19,338 bases of DNA from Cochliopodium minus. Lineage: Eukaryota; Discosea; Himatismenida; Cochliopodiidae. Position 1 is the stretch's first letter. Each line of letters opens with the position of its first letter. Position numbers and translations under genes: made by a program. The notes beneath the pieces are model-generated. The model was given only the letters and a program-made list of their open reading frames with translations. It was not told the origin of the DNA and did no database searches. The stretch covers positions 15,700 to 35,037 of the forward strand of contig JAMYWO010000094.1 in NCBI GenBank assembly GCA_024220525.1. The letters are read 5' to 3'. Below are positions 9,201-17,431 of this stretch, one piece after another.

Positions 9201-9819
9201 ATTATTCACTAAAATGATTTTACAAAAAAATTTTTTTTGGGGGATGTTAAATATGCCCCATAATAACATATCTTAATTAAAAAGTGAAATATTTAGTTTT
9301 TTGATTCAATTTCGATGCGATTCTTTTTTCTTTACTGTTTGCCAGAAGAAGATCTAATTTAAATTTTTTTTTTTTTGTTTTTAATTCTCTTATTTATTTT
9401 TATTAGGAGCTTTGAATGTTACGGGATGTGTAAATTTAAATGGAAATATAAGTTTGGTTTTGGGAGAAAGACCTCAGAATGGCACTTACATTTATGAATT
9501 GGTCCATTATAATTGTACTCAACAATTAAATTTTAGCAACAACCAATTCAATGTAAAACCAACGTATAAAAACAATAAATGTGATAATATTGGTTCTACT
9601 GTAAACAATCAACAAAATACTCTCTCTGTATCTCTTTCTTCTACCATTGGATCAAATTGTAAAGGATTATCAACAGGCGTAATTGTTGGGATAATTGTTG
9701 CAGTTGTTTGTGGATCTATATTGTGCGTTTTGATCATTGGATTCTTCATTCATCGCTTCAAAAATAGAATTTCGAATAGAATTTCAAAAGTAGAAAGTGA
9801 AATGTCTCAAATGAATTGA
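6239..9819 (+). CDS. Type I surface protein with Gly-rich (GLUG/beta-helix-like) repeats and Pro-Ser-Thr stalk
   Basis: Exons 6239-6449, 6633-6999, 7058-7152, 7199-7390, 7453-7554, 7678-7965, 8018-8398, 8498-8707 and 9407-9819 give 752 residues. A signal peptide (about 1-27, ending SHSQ) is followed by an ectodomain of repeats of the form 'nvGgliG....i.nsy....', for example NVGGLIG, QQIGGLIGYCS and SVGGLIGG. These resemble GLUG motifs and suggest a right-handed beta-helix. Next come 18 five-residue PST-type units (mucin-like stalk), a Cys- and Asn-glycosylation-site-rich module (NCLYNVKNCELCG... to C700), a transmembrane helix (about 705-731: TGVIVGIIVAVVCGSILCV) and a short basic tail ending SEMSQMN. 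Seven of eight introns are phase 1, mostly splitting a Gly codon at repeat ends, as expected for growth by exon duplication. Adhesion or recognition is an inference; I recognise no named orthologue. Confidence 0.87.
8077..8346 (+). repeat. 18 tandem 15-nt units encoding Pro-Ser-Thr-x-x
   Basis: This coding minisatellite lies inside exon 7 of the surface protein. Successive 5-codon units read PSTLV, PSTLT, PSTNI, PSTNV and similar. A few are degenerate (PFTDL, ASSDI, PTTNI, PSIQP). The encoded segment is a likely O-glycosylated rigid stalk. Unit number may vary between strains. Confidence 0.9.
8763..9027 (+). repeat. Intronic duplicated element, copy A (with hairpin)
   Basis: Copy A lies in the 699-nt last intron of the surface protein and aligns over its whole length with copy B, about 308-312 nt downstream. 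Shared blocks, in order, include GCAAAAATCTTGAATTATTTG, CTTAGCATCAA, GTTCTGTTTATATCA, ATTGAAATCACTTTATC, AATGATTTTACAAAAAAA, ATAACATATCTTAATTA and TTTCGATGCGATTCTT. A hairpin sits at 8926-8948: a 5-bp stem TTGGG/CCCAA, a G-G mismatch, 2 bp, and a 7-nt loop. It has no open frame of note. The strand given is that of the host gene. Confidence 0.85.
9071..9340 (+). repeat. Intronic duplicated element, copy B (with hairpin)
   Basis: Copy B is the second direct copy in the same intron, ending about 65 nt before the last exon. It carries the same block order as copy A with scattered substitutions and small indels. Its hairpin at 9238-9260 has the same geometry (5 bp, G-G mismatch, 2 bp, 7-nt loop), but the stem is TGGGG/CCCCA, so one base pair changed on both sides relative to copy A. 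Low-complexity T/A runs separate the copies. Confidence 0.85.
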
Positions 9820-10184
9820 TTGAAAATTAAAAAAAAAATTTTGTTTGTAAAATTTATATCCTTTTAATTATCAAATTAAATTAATCAAGTTGGAGGAAAT
9901 ATAATAATCAATCGGAATTAAGAATTATTGTTTAAAACAAGAACAAATTAAATAAAATGAAAGAATTTCAAAAGGAAATGGAGCCAAAAAAAAAAAAGAA
10001 AAACCACACTGCAATTCCAGTCTTACCACTTTCGCAACAAAACTTTTATTTCTTTCCCAATTTTATATGAGGGCAATTTTTAAAATTTAATTACAATAGT
10101 TTGATATCATTCCATCCATTAAACAATTCTCAATAAAGAGAAATCATTGGGTATCAAAAATAAATAAAAAATTTCGATTGAATT
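9820..10184. other. Intergenic spacer, surface protein to VOC gene
   Basis: These 365 bp are AT-rich and include the 3' flank of the surface protein and the upstream region of the VOC gene. I see no coding frame or structured motif in it beyond a candidate poly(A) signal at 9951. Confidence 0.5.
9951..9956 (+). terminator. Candidate poly(A) signal AATAAA
   Basis: AATAAA lies 132 nt after the stop of the surface protein, in the context AAATAAAATG, which is also found after the last gene. In such AT-rich DNA the hexamer occurs often by chance, so support is weak. Confidence 0.3.
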
Positions 10185-10760
10185 ATGGAAGAAAAGAAAA
10201 ATTTTATATTGAATGGATTGGATCATATTGTAAGAATAAAAGACATACAATAAATAATTGTTATATTTTTTTATGGAAAGGCCATAATGGTTGATGATAT
10301 TGAAGAAATGAAGAAATTTTATTCAAATAAGCTAGGATTCATTCAAATATTGAAAGAACATCCTAATTTTGGAAATGATCCCTGTATGATGGCGCTTCCA
10401 ATTAAAAATATAGAAGAAATTAACAAAGTGAATGAAAGCGACAATCATATGAATACAACTTATGCATGCAAGTTGGCATTCATTAAAAGCAATAACATGC
10501 CATCAAAAAATACTAACAAAAAATTGAATCATATTGGAATGCAAACAGATCAATATAATTTTTCAAAAGCATATCATTCTCTAAAAAATGAACATAAATT
10601 GAGGGTGGAAAATCATCAACTTCAATTATCTTTTTATTTCGATGATATAGAGGGAAATGAAATAGAGATCACTTGTTGGTTGAAGAAAGATGGTGAATAT
10701 GACAGAAAAATAATGGGAGAAGAATTGAGCTATTTATTGGATAATTTTAAATATAATTAA
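10185..10760 (+). CDS. VOC-superfamily (glyoxalase/dioxygenase fold) protein
   Basis: Two exons, 10185-10229 and 10281-10760, give 174 residues in a single vicinal-oxygen-chelate domain pair. The first half opens LDHIAIMVDDIEEMKKFYSN, followed by KLGF. The second half has LNHIGMQ and ends DIEGNEIEITCW, the 'D..Gn.iEi' signature. Likely metal ligands are H14, H99 and E144. The fold includes glyoxalase I, extradiol dioxygenases, methylmalonyl-CoA epimerase and antibiotic-resistance proteins. The sequence does not let me choose among them, and an uncharacterised lactoylglutathione-lyase-like protein is the safe call. The 51-nt intron is phase 0 and interrupts the first beta strand exactly between LDHI and AIMV; the downstream frame alone would lose the first metal ligand. 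There is no signal peptide and no PTS1, so it is probably cytosolic. Codons are extremely A/T-ending. Confidence 0.85.
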
Positions 10761-11053
10761 ATAATAAAATTAAATATTAAATAAAATTAAATCAAAATTA
10801 AATAATAAAATTAAAATTCAAATTTTTTTTTCTATTTTTATTTAATCAAAAATTTTTTTACAAACAAAATTTTAAAAATTTTTTCACTTTTCCCATCCTT
10901 TTTTTTCTTTTCATAAAACTCCACAAAGAGATTTAAAAAAGAATAAAGGAAGAAATAGAAAAAAATTTTAAAAAGAGAAGAAGAAAGGTAAAAAAAAAGA
11001 GGAAAAACAACTTTTGCAAAACAAAAAATACAAACTAAAAAAAGAAGGAGAAT
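10761..11053. other. Convergent intergenic spacer
   Basis: These 293 bp lie between the 3' ends of the VOC gene (plus) and the RhoGEF (minus). The left part repeats AATAAAATTAAAT-like units and contains AATAAA at 10763, directly after the VOC stop. The rest is A/T-rich with purine runs. No gene is seen. Confidence 0.5.
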
Positions 11054-14000
11054 TTAGTTAGGAGTCTTCTTAACGGGAGGAGGAGGAACTTTTTTGGGAG
11101 GAGGTAATGGAGGAAGTTTTTTAGTAGGAGGGACTGGAAGTTCTCCATTGTTGTTGTTATTGGAAGAGTTGTTGAGATCTCCTTTGTTTTCTTCTTCTAC
11201 GTTGTTGTTTTCGCTTTCTGTACCTTTTTTGGATTCGTTGATCATTGCTTCTTGGATCATGGAAAAAACTGGCCTTGATTTGGGAAGGTTTGGAGTGTGA
11301 TATCTTTTTTTTCAAAGAAAAAAAAGAATAAAAATAAGAAATAAGAAATAAGTACAACAAATTTCAAATTAAATGAGAAAATAAATGAGAAAATAAAACA
11401 TTAAACAAATTTTTTTTTTTTTACACAATAGGGATTGATCCACCAACATTATCCCTTTCACTTATACTTGTAATTTTAGTAACTGAAGTTGTTGGAGGTC
11501 TATTGATAAATTAAAAAGTTTTAATTAAATTAAATTTAAATTTAAAAAAAGAGGGTTTTACGAGTTCTTGTTGGGAGGGAGAGGAGGCAGAGGAGTTTTC
11601 TGGGGAACCTTGGGAGGGGGAGTGGGAGGAACTTTGATTTGTTTGGGAGGAGGAGTGCTTGAATCAACCAAAACAACAGTGGTTTGTATGGGAGTGAAAG
11701 AGGAACTACCTTTTTGATCTCGAACGATTTCTTCATTTGTGTCATTGATGTTGGGGTTGTTATCAGAGTTATATTTAGAAATAACGTAAGATTCATTTTT
11801 TTCGGAAGAAATAATGGAATCTTCAGATTGATTTACTTTGTAAATGTGTTGGATTTCATTTGTTATTGTGTTCATTGTGTTCATTGTGTTTGTGGAGTTT
11901 TCAAGGTTGGATTCAATGGTCAAGTTGGGGGAGCTGCTGCTGTTCTCGTTTTGGGAGAGTTCGGGGTAGATGCTGTCGGAGGAGTTGTGTTTGGGGTTTT
12001 TCTTCAAGACGGGGAGAGGCTTGGAATGGTTGTGTTCTCCTTTCTTCGCCATTTTCTTCACGAATTTGTTGGGAGGAGTGTTTTTGAAGGGAGGGTTGTT
12101 GGGGGAATTGTTATTATTGTTTTTAATTAAATTGAGATTGTTATTGTTGTTAAGGGTTCTGTTGGGAGGAGAAGTGACGGGAATGTTGGGAGGACTATTG
12201 ACTGGAAGGTTATGAATTGGATTGTTATTGTTATTATTGATGTTATTATAATTATTATTATTGTTATTGTTATTGTTGTTATTGTTGTTATTGTTGTTTT
12301 GGGGAATGCTGGGCGTGTTAGTTTTGGGAATGTTGGGTGGATTGTTTGTTGGTCTTTTTGGCGGGCTAGTACTTGGTACGCTCGGAGGGCTATTGATTGG
12401 CAAGTTGGGAGGAGAAGTGTGGGTATTTTTAGGTATATTTATTGGAGAAGTGAAAGGTAAATTATTGTCACCATTGTTATTAACATTATTATTATTAACA
12501 TTATTGTTATTAACATTATTATTATTAACATTATTGTTATTAAAATTAACATTAGGTTGTCTTTTTGGTGGACTATTTTCGTTAAGATTATTATTATTTA
12601 TGGGAGGAGTATTATTGTTGGGAGGATTATTAAAAATCATGGTTAGTTTGGAACTTATCGAGTTTTTCCTTTCATTTGTGTCATCTCCATCACTATTTTT
12701 GTTGCTTTCTATAGATTGATTGTTCTTGGACGAAGTGTTAATATGACTCATCAAATTCTCGCAGCTCTTTCCAGCCAACTTTCGGTTTTCTTTGCTGATG
12801 ATCTTGCTACTACTTTTGCTACTGTAAGATTTTCTAAGATTGATCCCCTTCGTTTTTTTGTCTTCAGAAGTAGAAATGCTTGAATCGTCGTAACTTATTC
12901 TGCTAAAATCTTTTTTGTTGCCATTGTTTCCTTCCCCTTTATTCTCCAAATCACTTTTAAGAGAATTCAGCAAGTCTTTTGAGGAATTGAAAATCCCCGC
13001 TGGTATTGTTTCTGGAGACAAAGGAGTTCTCTTGTTTGAAGAGAAGCCTTCTGTGAGGTTGAAGTTGCTGTTGAAGTTGGGCATGTTCACGTTCTTTTTC
13101 TCCGACTGAAGCTTGAACAGGTAGATGCATTGGTCGATCAGGTCTGTTAGCTCTTTCACCCATTTGTTCTTTTCTTCTACATTATCACAAATTATCTCTA
13201 TTTCTTTTCTTTTTTTAATATTCACCAAAGCAAATTTGTTTGTATCTTTATTTTTTAAAAGAAAAAAAAGTGATTTTATAATTTTAAAAAGTAAGTTGTT
13301 TTTAAAGTTCTTTTTTATTCTTATATTAAATGATGAAAATAAATAAATAAAAAATGTTTACTGGGAACGTCTTTGCATAAAGCTTGATCAAGATAGATTG
13401 CCTCCTTAAATTCATAACCCCCTGAAAACTTTTTTTCTCCATACATCAACAAGTTGTTGAAGAGCCAGAACTTTCTCTCCTGAACTTTTCCCTTTGAGAT
13501 TTTCTTCATTGTCTCCTCTTTGATGAAATAACGGTCAGGTTGGACCAAATTTAAGCTGGAAGGAACTTTTTTGAGATTTTCGAGGATTTTGGGTATTTCT
13601 GATTTTCTTTCAAAAGTTCTCTTCTTTTCATTTATGAATGTTACTAACTCTGTGATTGAGTTTAGACATTGGTTCAGGTTTTCGTAGTCTTTGTGTGAGG
13701 TGTCTGTACATGAGAGAAGCTCTTTTATTAGCAAGGGATACTTTGTGATTCTTTGCATTGGTCTTATGAGGTAGCTTTCAACCTATTTTTACAAAAATTC
13801 AGTTTTTTTCATTTTATTCATGTTGATTTTTAAATAAAATCTACTCTTTAGGTTTAGTTTGAATAAAAAAAAACTATGTTTTAGAAAGATCTTATATTAT
13901 AGGTTTTTTTATAATATTGAATCTTTATTTGGAATATAATCAAATCATTTGGATAATTTAGCATCTTTTTTTTATTTTAAAAATGAATTTTTATTGAAAA

Positions 14001-14585
14001 TGAAATGAGATTGAAAGTGAAGAAAGAACAGATTAATAAGAAATATTGCTTAATTTATGGGATATTTGCTTTGATATGGAAAATATTCCATTCGTGAATT
14101 TAAAAATTAGTTAAAATTAATTTTATTAAAAAAAAATATAAAATTATATGAAACATAAATGAATAAAGGGATGTTACCTTTTCAACACCAAGATTATTCC
14201 TTTTATTCTCGTAAGCCATCTTGATAAAGTAATTATATTGGTTATGATTTTCCAAGCTCTTCCTCATTTCTTCAGATGATAAGGTATCAGAACAATATAT
14301 GCTATAACATTTCAGAATAGGGATTATTTTGCTTATATATTCCCCAAAATTTTGATCTTCCAATTCTTTTTCAGAGATGATCTTGAATTGTTGAGAGATC
14401 TCTGATGAAACCATTCCAATAGTTTCAATATTCGAAAATAAGGTTCTATATTGCTCAGTGGTCAATACTTTTTGTTCTCTCAAGGGTATCACTATGGAAT
14501 TTATAAATTTTTTCATTTGTTCTTCAAATATTCTTTCTGTTTCAACCAATTCATTCACCACATGATATCTTTTATCCTTCTTCAT
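11054..14585 (-). CDS. RhoGEF with DH-PH module and long Asn/Pro-rich tail
   Basis: This is a guanine nucleotide exchange factor for Rho/Rac GTPases. Exons on the minus strand: 14585-14178, 13782-13362, 13245-11562, 11499-11425 and 11303-11054, giving 945 residues. The DH domain spans about 6-190: it starts HVVNELVETERIFEEQMKKF and contains the conserved helix VESYLIRPMQRITKYPLL at 137-154. The PH domain spans about 221-318 (KFWLFNNLLMYGEKK, then NKFALVNIKKRKEIEI and EEKNKWVKELTDLI). The remaining 620 residues are low complexity: Ser/Lys, poly-Asn, (NNNNV)n and many PPxP clusters such as PPTPPPKVP and KKLPPLPPPKKVPPPPVKK, candidate SH3 or profilin ligands. Exons 4 and 5 are short; I joined them because borders and frames fit and both ends are Pro-rich. 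A stop directly after exon 3 (TAA at 11558) is the alternative. The target GTPase is unknown. Confidence 0.9.
12474..12553 (-). repeat. Tandem 15-nt units encoding Asn-Asn-Asn-Asn-Val
   Basis: About four to five units of a 15-nt repeat (on the plus strand TTATTATTATTAACA-like) lie inside RhoGEF exon 3 and encode (NNNNV)n. A separate pure Asn tract lies around 12214-12300. Both are typical coding microsatellites of dictyostelid-like genomes and disordered at protein level. Confidence 0.8.
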
Positions 14586-15019
14586 ATATTGTTGAATTTT
14601 TTAACCACAATATTTTTTTATATAATTTTATATTTTGTCACATTTTCCTTTCACTGACAAAATAAACTCCTGTTTGGTAGATTTAGATAGTGTAAATTAT
14701 CCTGACTTTGAAAAATCATTAAAATTAAGTTGAATATAAAAATTTTTTTGAATATAATTTATAATTAACTTGCGGAATAGTCCTTTTGTTCGAAGATATC
14801 AACAATTGAAGGTATTATGATTTATATTTCAATATTTCAATAGAAATTTGGTAAATTTTCAAAAAAAAGATTTCAAATCAAAAAAAAAAAAAGAAATTTT
14901 AATTAATTCTTTCAAAAAAAAAAAGTTTTTAGAAATATGAACAAAAAGGAAAAAGGGTAAGAAGAGATATGGACAAAAAATGTAAAAAAAAAAACTTGTG
15001 AAGAGTTTGAGTGGTAGGA
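14586..15019. other. Intergenic spacer upstream of the RhoGEF
   Basis: These 434 bp separate the RhoGEF start from the 3' end of the CudA-like gene, both on the minus strand. They hold A/T-rich DNA with several A runs near the CudA-like 3' end. I see no gene, RNA or distinctive motif. Confidence 0.5.
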
Positions 15020-16719
15020 TTATTTGATCTTTTGGTAAAACATCTTGGAAGGATTAGAATAGCTCCTTCCATCATTAGTAACGAAAATATCGACCTCAAC
15101 ATCCTCGTCCAACTTGCGGTTGATATTAGGGAGTTGAAAGAAAATGACGCTGTCAGAATAAAACTCTATAGAAGGAGATTGAAACTTGACACCATCTTTT
15201 CTTGCGATCATTACTCCAATGTGAGGGCCTAAATAAAAATTAAGAAAGTTAAATTATAAAAATTTACAAAACCTTTTTTTTTTTTACCTTCAATGAAACC
15301 CTTCCCAATGATGTGCATGATCTCATTTTCTGTACCCCACATTTTGTTCAAAGTTCTCACAGTCAAAGCCTTTCTCTTAGTCAAAATACGTTGGTGACTG
15401 TAAGTGTAAAAAGCATCAGTAACAACAGAGTGCTTGAAAAAAGGGGAATTGACATCTTCATTTTCTCCTAATTAAAAAAAATTATTCGAATATATTTTTT
15501 AAAAATTTTTTTTTTTACCTTTTCCCACAACAAAAAATCTTAGCGAAAATTCCCTTTCGCCATGCTTCTTACTTGCTTCCCATACACACAAACTCTTGAA
15601 GGTAGCAGCACCATCAGACTCCACCTTCATTTTTTTAGTTCCTCCCAGGATTTCTTGTTTTTCGACTCTTTGGAAAGTATTTCTAAGACGATCCTTGGAG
15701 TACAAAAGTTCAACACCTATTTCCGTTCCTAAAATTTTTTAAAATAAATTAATATTTTGTTTTTCTTTGATTTTAATTTTTGTGTTATACCTTGTCCTTC
15801 TTTGTAATCTTTAAGTTGCACTTTCACTTTAAAACACCTTTTATCTCCGTTGGTTCTCAACCGAACTTCGATGGGAGGTTGGGTGATCACTTTCAGATCT
15901 GAATTGGAGTTTTGGTTCAAAACCGCAGTAGGATTGTTCAAGTAATTAAAAGAACTAATTGAAAATAAATTAAAAAAATGAAAAGATTATCAGGATAATA
16001 AAAAATTTTGTTCAAATAATGAATTATTTACCCATTGAAAGCATTAGAGTTGGATGATTTTCCAATGTTGTCCAATTCTGATTTTATTTGTTGAGGATTC
16101 AAGCTATAATTCATGGTATTCAATTGATTGCTGGATGATTCATTCTCCATCTTCATTTGGTTGGGATTATAGAAAAAATCTCCTTCAGTCTTTAAATTCT
16201 TGTAATAATGAGCGTAATAATCGTTGCTCTGTTGTTTATTGCACAATTCTTCTCCATTATGATTTCTTTTGTTGGGATATAATTGATTATTGTTTCTCAG
16301 TATATTGTTATCCCTTATATCATCCACAATCTCTTCTAATTCTGTCTTTATCGTCTTTTTAGACATCAAATATTTTGACGAAAAATTATAGTGGTTGAAA
16401 TTAATCTCGTTGGGATTATAATAGCTTGAAGAGAATTCATATTCGTTCGATTTATTATTCTCTTCCATATTCTCATTCAATGAATTCTTATTGTTGCCAT
16501 TCTTGTCAGGAAATTGCAAAGGCATGAGAACATTCTTGTTTTTATTGGTTGTTGGGCTTTCTTTCTTTATTTTCTCTTGGTTGTTATTATCGTCTCTTCC
16601 AAGACTCAAAAAATCAAAGAGATTAATATTCTCATGATTTGAATCTATTATTTGTCGTCAAAGGATAAATATTTTTTTTTTCGACGTTTATATTTTATAC
16701 CTATGCTTGATAGATCCAT
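15020..16719 (-). CDS. CudA-like (STAT-related) transcription factor with IPT/TIG-like C-terminus
   Basis: Exons on the minus strand: 16719-16701, 16644-16032, 15954-15791, 15728-15519, 15467-15288 and 15228-15020, giving 464 residues. Residues 1 to about 220 are Asn/Lys/Glu-rich and likely disordered. A compact basic core follows (about 230-395: TQPPIEVRLRTNGDKRCFKV, KVQLKDYKEGQGTE, RNTFQRVEKQEILGGTKKMK, GKGGENEDV, then RILTKRKALTVRTLNKMWGT). Its ILGGTKKMKVES stretch recalls the STAT DNA-binding domain (NILGTHTKVMNMEES). The C-terminus (386-464: ENEIMHIIGKGFIEGP, DSVIFFQLPN, VTNDGRSYSNPS) looks like an IPT/TIG immunoglobulin-like fold. From memory of the family this fits CudA, a dictyostelid nuclear regulator of prespore and culmination genes, but I could not run a search. 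It lacks the CSL (RBP-J) signatures I would expect. The 19-nt first exon is the least certain part; the frame stays open upstream of it to a TAA. Confidence 0.72.
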
Positions 16720-17431
16720 ATCGAGCAATTGATCTTCAAAATACTGTTTGGATTAACAAATCTTTGTAATTATTGAACATAAAGCTTTATTTTTAACTTT
16801 ATACCCTACAATACAAAAAAATAAAATAAAAAATTCATTTTAAATGTATGAAATTTTAATTGGTACCAATCAGTCATTTATTATTCTCTTTCTTGATATC
16901 TTTTTTATCTATTTTTTTTTTTTTTATAATTTTTTATTTGGGAATATTTTTTATCCCTTTAAAAATTTTCTTTGTAAATTATATTAAGAGAAAAAATTAT
17001 TCAAACATATGATCACAATTTGATTGATAATGACTCAAAATTTTTGATAAATGTGATAATTTTAGCTGGCTTTTAAATTTTCTTTGAGGAAAATTAAAAA
17101 ATAATTCCTCAACATTCAAAAAAAAAAAAAAAAAAAAAAGAAATAACAGATAGAAAAGTTTCCAAAATGGATTGTATCAAAATTTTTGAATTTGCAAGAT
17201 TTTAAGAAGGTATTAAAAATAAATTTTTTTCCAATCTATATTGGTCAACTGTAAAGAAAATATCTTATCAAAACAATCCAAATGTCAATTGATTTGAAAT
17301 CAAAGAATACAAAGAATATAAAATTAACATTTTGCAAATAATTTGTTTATCTTTTGATTGGAAATAATTTCAAATTATAAATAAAAAAAATTGAAGCAAA
17401 AATTTATTAGTGATTAAAAGCAAATACATAA
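16720..17431. promoter_or_regulatory. Divergent promoter region, CudA-like gene and cystathionine gamma-lyase
   Basis: These 712 bp lie between two opposed starts. They are very AT-rich, with a 22-nt A run (17118-17139), T runs (16914-16925) and no convincing coding frame. One feature stands out, a 12-bp perfect palindrome at 16859-16870. Promoter function is inferred from position. Confidence 0.5.
16859..16870. promoter_or_regulatory. 12-bp perfect palindrome ATTGGTACCAAT
   Basis: This is a perfect dyad with a GC-containing core in an otherwise AT-rich intergenic region, 140 bp upstream of the CudA-like start codon. It contains an ATTGG/CCAAT box on both strands. It could be a dimeric factor site, but chance is not excluded and I know no matching operator. 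Confidence 0.3.

Noticed and set aside
8763-9340. Intronic duplication as a transposon with terminal repeats
   Set aside because: There are no terminal inverted repeats, target-site duplications or coding frame. The two copies are simply direct repeats.
11684-12719. Long plus-strand frames opposite the RhoGEF tail
   Set aside because: They are antisense shadows of poly-Asn and polyproline codons, giving Leu/Val/Gly-rich nonsense. The minus strand has a splice-consistent DH-PH gene.
15020-16719. CSL (RBP-J/Su(H)) identity for the minus-strand transcription factor
   Set aside because: The Rel-like N-terminal and beta-trefoil signatures of CSL are absent. Only the IPT-like end is shared, and the core fits CudA better.
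17118-17139. 22-nt A run as the tail of a retroposed gene
   Set aside because: No gene-like sequence precedes it on either strand, and comparable A/T runs occur in all intergenic regions here.
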